Assembly: GCF_000826145.2 (NCBI RefSeq)
Contig: NZ_LN651337.1
Span: 623,774-687,773, forward strand
Direction of reading: 5' to 3'
Source of the DNA: Sporosarcina koreensis
GTDB lineage: Bacteria > Bacillota > Bacilli > Bacillales_A > Planococcaceae
Length of the DNA stretch: 64,000 bases
Below the pieces are notes generated by a model, which saw only the letters and a program-made list of their open reading frames with translations, was not told the origin of the DNA and did not search any database. The position numbers and the translations under genes were made by a program. Shown here piece by piece: positions 29,206 to 36,254 of the stretch. The number at the start of each line of letters is the position of its first letter. Position 1 is the first letter of the stretch.

Positions 29206-31200
29206 TCAAATCAGTTTGTACTTCTCCAGTTTGTAGTAAAGCGATCGCAGCGAGATGCCGAGCTTATCGGCAGCGGCGACTTTTTGGCCGCCGTTCTCTT
29301 TCAAAGCCGTTTCCAGCAGTAATTTTTCATGGGCTTCCATGAGGGAAGCGAGTGTCCGCTTTTCAGGAAGTGTCTGTGCTGCTGTCAGTTCACTCCCTGA
29401 GGACAGGGCGCGGATGATATCCTCTTCATCCAGAATATCAGATCCGGGTTCGGACAGGATCATTGCACGGCTCAGCACGTTCTCCAGCTCCCGGACATTC
29501 CCTGGCCATTCGTAGGACTGGAGGCGCTTCAGGGCGCTGCCGGTCAGGGAATGGACAGCCATCCCGAACTCCTGGTTCAGCATGGCAAGCAGCACTTCCG
29601 TCATTTCTGGGATATCACCGGAGCGTGCCCGCAGGCTCGGGATGCGGATGGATATCCGGGTCAGCTGGAAATAGAGTTCCTCACTCAGCGTACCGCCGTG
29701 GACCGCCCGCTCCAGGTTCGCAGATGACGAGGCGATGATCCTCATGCCAAGCTGTCTCGGCTGTCCAGCTGCCGTGACCCTGCCTGACTCGAGATATTCC
29801 AGCAGACTCTCTTGGATTTCCGGTTTCAGGTCCGTGATTTCATCCAGGAACAGGGTGCCTGACAATTCATCAGTCTGTAATTTGAAATGGATGAGAGCCA
29901 ATTCGACAGAATCCATATCAAGTGAACTGCATGACACACGGATGAAATCGCTTTCATGCCGGTTGCTGCCAGTATGGATAGCATGGGCGAACAGCCCTTT
30001 GCCTGTTCCCGGCTCCCCGCGCAGCATGACAGGGATTTCACAGCCGGCAGCTATCTTTGCCTGGCTGACTGCAATTGTCAGATCTTCGTCCCCGCCGATA
30101 ATGTCATCGAATGTATAAGAGGATTCAAGGTCACGGATCATCGCTTTCGCCTGATCCAGCTGTCTCATCAAGCTGCGCATTTCGGTGATATCGTGGATGA
30201 CCCCGACGCTTCCCTTCACTTCTTCGTCGACGATGATCGGAGCGACATTGACAATGACATCACGGTTATTCTCTCCGATTTTCATCTTGACTCCGCGCAC
30301 CGGCCGCTCGGTCTCGAGCACTTTCATATGGATGCTTTCACCTGAACTTATGTCAGCTGTCGCCGGCTTGCCGATCACTTCTTTTTCCGACAGGCCGGTA
30401 AGCCGGGTGTACGCAGGGTTGACCAGAATACCGAGGCCATTCGAGTCGACAACCGAAATAGCATCGTCACTGGAATGGATAATCGCTTCAAGCATCGTTT
30501 TCACACGCTTCAAGTCCGTGATCTCTTCAGCGGTTTCAATAACATCTGTAACCTCCTTGAACACGGCGAATGCGCCGGCAGTGGTGCCATCTGCCAGGGT
30601 GATCGGATAACGGGAGCTTAAAATATCCAGCCCGTTCGGCAGCTGCAGCTTGACGTTCACTTCCCCGTGTCCGCTGTTCGCAACTTCCAAAAGCCGCGAA
30701 GACGGAATTACTGATGAGATCGGTTTCCCTGCCGCTTTTCCTAAAGGGATACCGAGCATTTTGGAAGCGCTGTCATTAAAGAGCTGAATTATTCCGTTCC
30801 TGTCGATTCCGATCATTCCTTCCTCGACAGAATGGAAAATCGCCTCGTATGTAAAACTTTTTGACAGGATCGTCTGCAAATGTGTAATCTCCCTCTCGAT
30901 CAGCCGGAAATATAATGTGCTGATCTCTTCAGGAAAGACAGTAATACCAGGAAACCGCTGTGCTGATTCGGCGGCATCCATTCCCGAGAAAACAAACGCG
31001 GTCTGTACGTCATCTGTTAAAACAGCCGAAGGATCGGTGTCATACGCAATGGAATGGCGTGCAGCAAAACTCCGTGCCTCAGCCGAATCTTCCCGGCTGG
31101 CAATAGCAGTGATCCGGCAGAAGTCCGATTGGATGATCTTTTGCAAAATGTTCAGCTGCTGGTCATTCGGATCTATCACAACGATGTTTTGCAAAGTCAT
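29206..31200 (-). CDS. bkdR: BkdR-type bacterial enhancer-binding protein lacking GAFTGA
   Basis: A 664-aa regulator with an N-terminal ligand-sensing region (1-105), two PAS-like domains (about 115-215 and 232-340), an AAA+ domain (365-585) and a C-terminal Fis-type helix-turn-helix (GGQKVAAADKLGISLRSLYY, 637-656). Walker A is GEPGTGKG (395-402) and Walker B TLFLDE (449-454). Between FIRVSCSSLD (419-428) and Walker B the usual 12-15 residues carrying GAFTGA are missing. The two arginine-finger positions in the FRxDLxxRL-like segment read LSEELYFQL (505-513), with Ser and Gln. Family members need GAFTGA and the fingers to activate sigma-54, so this copy probably does not. It may act as a sigma-A regulator of the bkd genes, which lie directly downstream. 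Confidence 0.88.
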   Translation of the reverse strand: MTLQNIVVIDPNDQQLNILQKIIQSDFCRITAIASREDSAEARSFAARHSIAYDTDPSAVLTDDVQTAFVFSGMDAAESAQRFPGITVFPEEISTLYFRLIEREITHLQTILSKSFTYEAIFHSVEEGMIGIDRNGIIQLFNDSASKMLGIPLGKAAGKPISSVIPSSRLLEVANSGHGEVNVKLQLPNGLDILSSRYPITLADGTTAGAFAVFKEVTDVIETAEEITDLKRVKTMLEAIIHSSDDAISVVDSNGLGILVNPAYTRLTGLSEKEVIGKPATADISSGESIHMKVLETERPVRGVKMKIGENNRDVIVNVAPIIVDEEVKGSVGVIHDITEMRSLMRQLDQAKAMIRDLESSYTFDDIIGGDEDLTIAVSQAKIAAGCEIPVMLRGEPGTGKGLFAHAIHTGSNRHESDFIRVSCSSLDMDSVELALIHFKLQTDELSGTLFLDEITDLKPEIQESLLEYLESGRVTAAGQPRQLGMRIIASSSANLERAVHGGTLSEELYFQLTRISIRIPSLRARSGDIPEMTEVLLAMLNQEFGMAVHSLTGSALKRLQSYEWPGNVRELENVLSRAMILSEPGSDILDEEDIIRALSSGSELTAAQTLPEKRTLASLMEAHEKLLLETALKENGGQKVAAADKLGISLRSLYYKLEKYKLI

Positions 31201-31220
31201 TCAATCTCCTTCCCTCACTG

Positions 31221-31234
31221 TGCAATCTTTTGCA
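31221..31234. promoter_or_regulatory. Operator-like palindrome in the bkdR leader
   Basis: TGCAA-tctt-TTGCA, perfect 5-bp arms, just downstream of the predicted bkdR start point (about 31238). It could bind a repressor of the bkd operon, BkdR itself included. Protein unknown. Confidence 0.35.
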
Positions 31235-31244
31235 TTTCCCATTT

Positions 31245-31273
31245 ATCATACCGCATCTTCTCGTTCTTGACAA
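31245..31273 (-). promoter_or_regulatory. Sigma-A promoter of the bkdR-ptb-bkd operon
   Basis: On the minus strand TTGTCA (31268-31273), 17 nt, TATGAT (31245-31250). Its -35 overlaps the -35 of the divergent yqzF promoter by 5 bp, so polymerase can occupy only one at a time. Confidence 0.75.
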
Positions 31274-31294
31274 TCCTTCGGCAGCAGGTAAAAT
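31267..31294 (+). promoter_or_regulatory. yqzF promoter
   Basis: Consensus TTGACA (31267-31272), 16 nt, TAAAAT (31289-31294). Divergent from, and overlapping, the bkdR promoter. Confidence 0.75.
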
Positions 31295-31317
31295 GAAATA
31301 CGAATGGAGGAGATCAT

Positions 31318-31548
31318 ATGGCACGTTTAGCCGCCTTCATAGTCCTGATCGTACCGGGCATTGCAGCAGCTCTCGGCATTAAATTGATGCGTGATGCTAT
31401 CTTTGGTGTACTATTCAATCCCTTCCCATACATATGGCTGCAATTTATTGCAGGTTTGGTCCTTCTGGCTGCGGGTATCGGCTTCTTTGCTGGATTCCTG
31501 TTCCGCCGTGATCAGCGTAAAGGACGCATTCCGAAGAAAAAACAATGA
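31318..31548 (+). CDS. yqzF: YqzF-like DUF2627 membrane protein
   Basis: A 76-aa protein with two predicted membrane helices (about residues 3-22 and 38-62) and a short basic C-terminus (RRDQRKGRIPKKKQ). It agrees in length, sequence style and position (beside bkdR) with YqzF of B. subtilis, a DUF2627 protein of unknown role. GGAGGAG precedes the ATG by 5 nt. It is a single-gene unit with a strong promoter and a strong terminator. Confidence 0.82.
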   Translation: MARLAAFIVLIVPGIAAALGIKLMRDAIFGVLFNPFPYIWLQFIAGLVLLAAGIGFFAGFLFRRDQRKGRIPKKKQ

Positions 31549-31550
31549 AA

Positions 31551-31593
31551 AAGGCTGCCCCGGATAACAAAGTTATCCGGGGCAGCCTTTTTC
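31551..31593. terminator. Strong terminator after yqzF
   Basis: Perfect 18-bp stem (31551-31568 with 31572-31589), loop aaa, then TTTC on the plus strand. It separates convergent yqzF and the phosphodiesterase gene. Confidence 0.88.
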
Positions 31594-31617
31594 AGTTTGA
31601 CGGCCGGCCGCTTGCAA

Positions 31618-32334
31618 TCATTTGCAAAAGCGGCCGGGATAGTCGGTGATCCAGCCATGGATGTACGCCGGCGGATCCTCTATGAAGGGTTCCGTCCCGT
31701 CCACACCGTATATCCTGATCGGCCGATCTGCCGCCTGCCATTGCTCGGCATAGGTATCGGTCAGCATCCGTTTATGGAAGTGGAATGCATCCGCGGCAGG
31801 ATAATCTGCCAGCGACTTTTCCTTCAGCACAGCCTTTTTCAGCAGAAATGCAGTTTCCATCGACGGCTCCAGTTCCTTCGCTCTCACGATCAGTGAATAA
31901 TCGAAAGAAGACAGATGGACATCATCCAGCACTGCCAGCTGATTCAGCAGAGCCTGCAGGCAGTCCGGATTTTCCGAAATCGTCTCTTTCATTTCAACAT
32001 TGAGTCCGATCGGCTCCATGAGGGCGAAGGTGATGACTTTCGACAGCCTCGGTATATGAAAGCCCCTGAATTTACGGGTGAACCGTCTGCCTATCTGCAC
32101 TTGGTCGATATCGGCCGCTTCCATATCGGAAATCCGGCATCGGATGCCTGCCAGCCTGACAAGATCCGGATCATGGATGACAAAGAACACACCGTCCTTC
32201 GACAGCTGGACGTCCAGCTCGATTCCGTCTGCGCCTTCCTCCGCCGCCCCGCCGAATGCCTCCATCGTATTTTCAAAATACGCGCCGGACGCCCCCCGGT
32301 GCGCATAGACTCTCGGCCTGTTTCCGAGCTCCAT
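31618..32334 (-). CDS. glpQ: Glycerophosphodiester phosphodiesterase (YqiK-like)
   Basis: A 238-aa GDPD-family TIM-barrel enzyme. YAHRGASGAYFENTMEAF supplies the catalytic His and metal Glu; GADGIELDVQLSKDGVFFVIHDPDL supplies Glu/Asp ligands and the second His. No signal peptide, so it is cytosolic, and cleaves glycerophosphodiesters from lipid or teichoic acid turnover to glycerol-3-phosphate. The ATG at 32334 follows AAAGGGG at 9 nt. Position next to spo0A/yqzF matches yqiK of B. subtilis. Confidence 0.88.
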   Translation of the reverse strand: MELGNRPRVYAHRGASGAYFENTMEAFGGAAEEGADGIELDVQLSKDGVFFVIHDPDLVRLAGIRCRISDMEAADIDQVQIGRRFTRKFRGFHIPRLSKVITFALMEPIGLNVEMKETISENPDCLQALLNQLAVLDDVHLSSFDYSLIVRAKELEPSMETAFLLKKAVLKEKSLADYPAADAFHFHKRMLTDTYAEQWQAADRPIRIYGVDGTEPFIEDPPAYIHGWITDYPGRFCK

Positions 32335-32361
32335 GGACTCAGCCCCTTTCATATGCCGCTT

Positions 32362-33924
32362 CTAAATATTCAGCACACCATCCGTCAGCTCAAAGACCCC
32401 TCTTGTCGGAGAGGTGAGAACTGTCGATTTCGCAACCACCTGGATTGTAACGCCTGCATTCGCTTCTTTCGTGATTTCTATCTTTGGCCGGACCGCTGTT
32501 TTTATCGTATGCAGCTTTTTCTGTATGATTCCATCCAGCGCGAATACTTCGTCAGTATTCGTGCGGATCATCTGCTGGATCTTATCATACGCCTCACGCT
32601 GCGGAGGTGGCAGTGTGTCTTTCATCGGTTCCAGGGGATCTGCATGACTTTCAAGGGTGGTGATCTGTTTCTGCAAATCTTTGATGGTCTGTGCGAGCTG
32701 CTGGATTTCGATATGGAGAGCCTCTTTATCAATACCGCATGCTATGAGTTCCGTACTCCGTTCATGATGATTTCCTGCATATGCGCATTCGATCAGGTAT
32801 ACACTCTCCGTTTTGCCGCCGATGATCTTGCCTTTGTGGCGATCGACATGGACGTAATCTGCTGCTACATGGGAGCCGAGTATATACAGCCCGGCCTGGA
32901 CAGTGTGGGCGAACAGGCAGCAGTCGTTTGCGTGTTTGATGAATATCGTGCCGCTTGCCTCCAAAACGGTCGAACCGCCGCCGAAGACTCCGCCCTGTAT
33001 GTAGATATCCGCCTGTTCGGAGCGGATTTCTTTTGCATTCGTGACCCCTTCTTTGGCACCTACCGATATATCTCCTGTTGCATTGACACTGTATCCTGCC
33101 AGGACAGTTCCGGAAATGATGACTGTGCCGTCAAAGGTGACAGACCCTGTCTCCGGGCCGACATCCCCGTCGATCATCAGCTGCCTGCCGACCCCGACGA
33201 TCTGATTGTGATAGTCAAGAACGCCGCCATGGATGGCGCGCAGGACGGTTCTGCCGCCTTCCTCGATTTCTTCCACGGATTTACGGTCATAGACCAACTT
33301 GGCATCCAATCCACGTTTCGCCTGGATTTGGCCGCCTGTAACATCCCATCCCGAGCTACCTTCCTGTGCCGGCAGTTTCTCTCCAAGCCAGTCCCCTTTT
33401 TTTATATGTTTGACAAAATTCATTTCATAATAGTTGGCTGATCCGTCCTCCCGGATGACGGGACGTCTTTCAGGTGCTTCTATGTATGTGAGCTGAGCGT
33501 CTCTGCCTTTGACCGGCTCTGTACCTTTAGCTGCCAGGATGGTCTGCCTGGGCTTGACGGCATCCCAATCGATCGGGCAGCGGCCATGAATGATCCGTGA
33601 CTCATCAAGCAGCCGGTCCACATAGGCCGGCAGCGATTGCTTTCTCTCAGCAAGCTCTTCCTCCGTTAATAAGATGACTGCTTCGGCTTTCATCTTATCG
33701 GCGGATAGAGTGATTTCGATTTCAGGTGCATATTGACCGATTTCCGTTACGGCGCCTTCAGCCGACAGGGCACTGCGCAGCTCGGGGAAGGAAGTGATCC
33801 TCAACCGGGGCAGCTCGCGGGTCACCCGGTCGAAAGATTTCAGCGGAAAACCGCTCTTTATCGTCTCCATGATGACTGATTCGCCATCCAGTGTCAAAGT
33901 TATGAAATCGTTTTCATACAGCAT
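32362..33924 (-). CDS. FapA-like DUF342 polymer-forming cytoplasmic protein
   Basis: A 520-aa protein with an N-terminal FapA region (to about 180), a central right-handed beta-helix domain rich in Val, Ile and Gly repeats (about 200-400, e.g. GDVGPETGSVTFDGTVIISG) and a C-terminal coiled coil (about 400-460, EIQQLAQTIKDLQKQITTLE). DUF342 proteins of Bacillales and Vibrio are poorly understood; some affect surface attachment or motility. The ATG at 33924 is chosen because it lies about 25 nt after a TATAAT promoter and has AGGTGAG before it. It sits between the phosphodiesterase and spo0A, where B. subtilis has unrelated yqi genes. Confidence 0.8.
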   Translation of the reverse strand: MLYENDFITLTLDGESVIMETIKSGFPLKSFDRVTRELPRLRITSFPELRSALSAEGAVTEIGQYAPEIEITLSADKMKAEAVILLTEEELAERKQSLPAYVDRLLDESRIIHGRCPIDWDAVKPRQTILAAKGTEPVKGRDAQLTYIEAPERRPVIREDGSANYYEMNFVKHIKKGDWLGEKLPAQEGSSGWDVTGGQIQAKRGLDAKLVYDRKSVEEIEEGGRTVLRAIHGGVLDYHNQIVGVGRQLMIDGDVGPETGSVTFDGTVIISGTVLAGYSVNATGDISVGAKEGVTNAKEIRSEQADIYIQGGVFGGGSTVLEASGTIFIKHANDCCLFAHTVQAGLYILGSHVAADYVHVDRHKGKIIGGKTESVYLIECAYAGNHHERSTELIACGIDKEALHIEIQQLAQTIKDLQKQITTLESHADPLEPMKDTLPPPQREAYDKIQQMIRTNTDEVFALDGIIQKKLHTIKTAVRPKIEITKEANAGVTIQVVAKSTVLTSPTRGVFELTDGVLNI

Positions 33925-33949
33925 CTCGCTCACCTCTTCTTCTCCTTCT

Positions 33950-33977
33950 ATTATAGATGGTACGGTTGGATTAGAAA
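33950..33977 (-). promoter_or_regulatory. Promoter of the DUF342 gene
   Basis: Minus strand TTTCTA (33972-33977), 16 nt, consensus TATAAT (33950-33955). The -35 is weak. It lies inside the upstream extension of the frame, which supports the later start. Confidence 0.5.
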
Positions 33978-34100
33978 TAGGCGTTTTGTCTATTCTTCCG
34001 CCTTTATATTTTCTGTGTTTTTCATCTATTGCAACTTTCTTCACACGGGAAGAGGGCAGTTATACTGCCATCGACTGCAAACTATCCTCAATACGACATT

Positions 34101-34156
34101 GAAAAAGGGGCTGTCCTCCAAAAATCCGGGATGGACTTTTGCAGGACAGCCCCTTT
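34101..34156 (-). terminator. spo0A terminator
   Basis: Perfect 14-bp stem (34104-34117 with 34143-34156) with a 25-nt loop. TTTTTC follows on the minus strand. Confidence 0.8.
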
Positions 34157-34169
34157 ACCGGGACGTTAT

Positions 34170-34964
34170 TCAGCTGGCCATGTGTTCAATCCGGATCTTG
34201 TCCGCTATCATGGCGATGAACTCGCTGTTTGTCGGTTTGCTCTTCAAATGGTGGACGGTGTAACCGAATGTTTTTGAAATCACTTCGTAATTCCCCCGGT
34301 TCCAGGCCACTTCAATCGCATGCCGGATCGCCCGCTCGACACGGGATGGAGTTGTTTTGTATTTTTCCGCTATTTCAGGATACAGGATCTTCGTCACTGC
34401 TCCCAGCAGATCATGGTCTGCATAGACCATGTGGATCGCTTCACGCAAATAGGAATAGCCTTTAATATGGGCCGGCACACCGATCTCCTTGATAGTGGAC
34501 GTGATGGCCGTATCCAGGACCTTCTGGGACACAGCTTCATCAGTCCGGGCCTCCTGTTGGGCCGGAGCCTGCGCTTTGGCCGGTTTCTGGATCTGCGCTG
34601 CCTGGAACACTTGGTTGACGAGCTGTTCGAATTCAAACGGCTTCAGCATGAAATACGAAGCGCCAAGGCCCGCCGCCTGTGTCATGACATCTTCCTGACC
34701 GAAAGCGGTCAGCATGATAATTTTGACATTCGCATACGCTTCCTGCTGTCGGATATTCTCCAATACGGCGATTCCGTCAAGATACGGCATGATGATATCC
34801 AGCAGCAGTACGTCCGGAACAGCTTCTCCCAGGCTACGAAGGCAGATTTTCCCGTTTGGTGCTGTCCAGATCACTTCAATTTCGGGGTGTTTCTCAAAGT
34901 ATGCACCCATCGTTTTCACAAGTTCTTTATTATCATCTGCGATTGCTATTTTAATTTTCCCCAT
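34170..34964 (-). CDS. spo0A: Stage 0 sporulation master regulator Spo0A
   Basis: A 264-aa response regulator. The receiver has the acidic pocket Asp10/Asp11, phospho-acceptor Asp56 (LLLDIIMP), Thr86 and Lys108. A Pro/Ala/Gln-rich linker (about 125-142) leads to the Spo0A DNA-binding domain with the recognition helix in [18 protein letters not shown] (204-221). Length and all key residues are intact, so it should be phosphorelay-responsive and bind 0A boxes. It is preceded by a sigma-H-like promoter containing a perfect 0A box. In non-sporulating relatives Spo0A is often kept for biofilm, competence and transition-state control. Confidence 0.97.
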   Translation of the reverse strand: MGKIKIAIADDNKELVKTMGAYFEKHPEIEVIWTAPNGKICLRSLGEAVPDVLLLDIIMPYLDGIAVLENIRQQEAYANVKIIMLTAFGQEDVMTQAAGLGASYFMLKPFEFEQLVNQVFQAAQIQKPAKAQAPAQQEARTDEAVSQKVLDTAITSTIKEIGVPAHIKGYSYLREAIHMVYADHDLLGAVTKILYPEIAEKYKTTPSRVERAIRHAIEVAWNRGNYEVISKTFGYTVHHLKSKPTNSEFIAMIADKIRIEHMAS

Positions 34965-35014
34965 TTTTACGTCCCCCTTGTTTACCCGCTGTAAGAGTTA
35001 TTCTACGTGTAATT

Positions 35015-35041
35015 TTTCGACAAATCTACATCTGTTCCTCC
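35015..35041 (-). promoter_or_regulatory. Sigma-H-like spo0A promoter with overlapping 0A box
   Basis: Minus strand GGAGGAACA (35033-35041), 11 nt, GTCGAAA (35015-35021), close to the sigma-H pattern (RnAGGAwww, 11-12 nt, RnnGAAT). A perfect 0A box TGTCGAA (35016-35022) covers the -10. An inverted repeat TTGTAT...ATACAA (35044-35064) lies just upstream. It implies autoregulation by phosphorylated Spo0A. Confidence 0.6.
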
Positions 35042-35119
35042 ATTTGTATCCAAAATGAATACAAGGACATACAGTTTCTTCTTATTTCGACTGGATTCTT
35101 GCCTATTTTACAAAAAATT

Positions 35120-35147
35120 AAAAAAGACCAGCCGGAAGTCCGGCTGG
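35120..35147 (-). terminator. spoIVB terminator
   Basis: CCAGCCGGA-ag-TCCGGCTGG, then TCTTTTTT on the minus strand. It separates spoIVB from spo0A. Confidence 0.85.
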
Positions 35148-35153
35148 TTAGCT

Positions 35154-36125
35154 TCAGCTGCCTTGCTCTGTCATTTTATCGAGGAATAGACCGGCTCCTT
35201 TTTCAGGCTGGTCAACAAACATGTGCGTGACGGCTCCGACAAACTTCCCGTCCTGGATGACAGGACTGCCGCTCATCCCCTGCAGGATGCCGCCGGTCTT
35301 TTTCAGCAGCCGTTCATCTGTCAGCGTGAATTTGAAAGCATCCGCTGACGAATCTGTCACATTGATCTTGAATGACTCCACTTTTGTCCCTTCAATGGTT
35401 GTCAAGATCTCGGCTGGACCGAGAGCGAGTTCGTCCGGCTGCATAACTTCCATTGGTTTCGTCAAGACTTCTTTATAAGAAGCGTTCCATTCACCGAAAA
35501 TACCGACCACACTGTTGGTCACAATTGTGCCGAGTGTCTCATTCTGATCGAGGATGGAAGAGATCTTATATCCTGGATGTCCAGGCGAACTCTTTTTGAT
35601 CTGTTCGATTTCGGACAGATAGATTGAACCAGTTTTGAAGTCCGGCGCACTGTTGAACGAACTGTCGATGATCTGATGACCGAGAGCGCCATATGTTTTC
35701 TCTGTGATATCCACATACGTAAGTGTCCCGGTCCCTTCCGTCGTGTCTTTCAGGAACGACAGCGACCGTTTGAAGGATAAGCCATCCGTTTCGAACACCT
35801 TTTCACGGCCGTCCCGCATGATGGACAGCTTTACCGTCCCATCGTCCTTGAGGGATGCTGCTGCATCCGTCAGAGATTCCAGGGAATTCACAGAAACACC
35901 ATCAACAGCAGCGACCTGATCTCCCGCCTTCAAGAGCCCGTCCCCTTTGGATAATGGGATATCATTTGTAACGAAAACTCCCGACAGTGCCAGCTGGATA
36001 CTGATCGAATTCCCCATCGGGATCAATGTTGCCGGCGCAGCGAGAACCGTTATGGACCCCGTGAACAGCATCACCATTGCCGCAGCGGATGCCATGATCG
36101 CTTTCAGCTGTCTATTCCATTCCAT
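35154..36125 (-). CDS. spoIVB: SpoIVB serine peptidase
   Basis: A 323-aa SA-clan peptidase with an N-terminal hydrophobic segment (10-30), a PDZ domain (about 45-120) and a peptidase domain with an apparent triad His150 (YGALGH), Asp270 (LTDERLL) and Ser285 (GMSGSP). In B. subtilis it is secreted from the forespore and cleaves SpoIVFA to trigger sigma-K processing. It is about 100 residues shorter than that protein; most of the missing length is the linker between membrane anchor and PDZ. AAGGAGGTGA precedes the ATG. Located between recN and spo0A, as usual. Confidence 0.92.
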   Translation of the reverse strand: MEWNRQLKAIMASAAAMVMLFTGSITVLAAPATLIPMGNSISIQLALSGVFVTNDIPLSKGDGLLKAGDQVAAVDGVSVNSLESLTDAAASLKDDGTVKLSIMRDGREKVFETDGLSFKRSLSFLKDTTEGTGTLTYVDITEKTYGALGHQIIDSSFNSAPDFKTGSIYLSEIEQIKKSSPGHPGYKISSILDQNETLGTIVTNSVVGIFGEWNASYKEVLTKPMEVMQPDELALGPAEILTTIEGTKVESFKINVTDSSADAFKFTLTDERLLKKTGGILQGMSGSPVIQDGKFVGAVTHMFVDQPEKGAGLFLDKMTEQGS

Positions 36126-36211
36126 ACGTCACCTCCTTCGTTTCGGGATTACAGTTAGAGTGTCCGTTCCGGTGTCGGTTATGAAAGGGTAAAACATGCA
36201 GAGGTGGAATC

Positions 36212-36243
36212 GAAAAAAAACGCCGGCAGCTCCGCTGCGGCGT
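36212..36243 (-). terminator. recN terminator
   Basis: Hairpin ACGCCGcAGC-gga-GCTgCCGGCGT, then eight T residues on the minus strand. Confidence 0.85.
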
Positions 36244-36254
36244 CGGCTTCACAT

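Noticed and set aside
31200..31260. Possible -12/-24 element in front of bkdR (TGGGAAATGC...TTGCAC)
   Set aside because: Spacing between GG and GC is wrong for sigma-54; the overlapping sigma-A promoter explains the region better.
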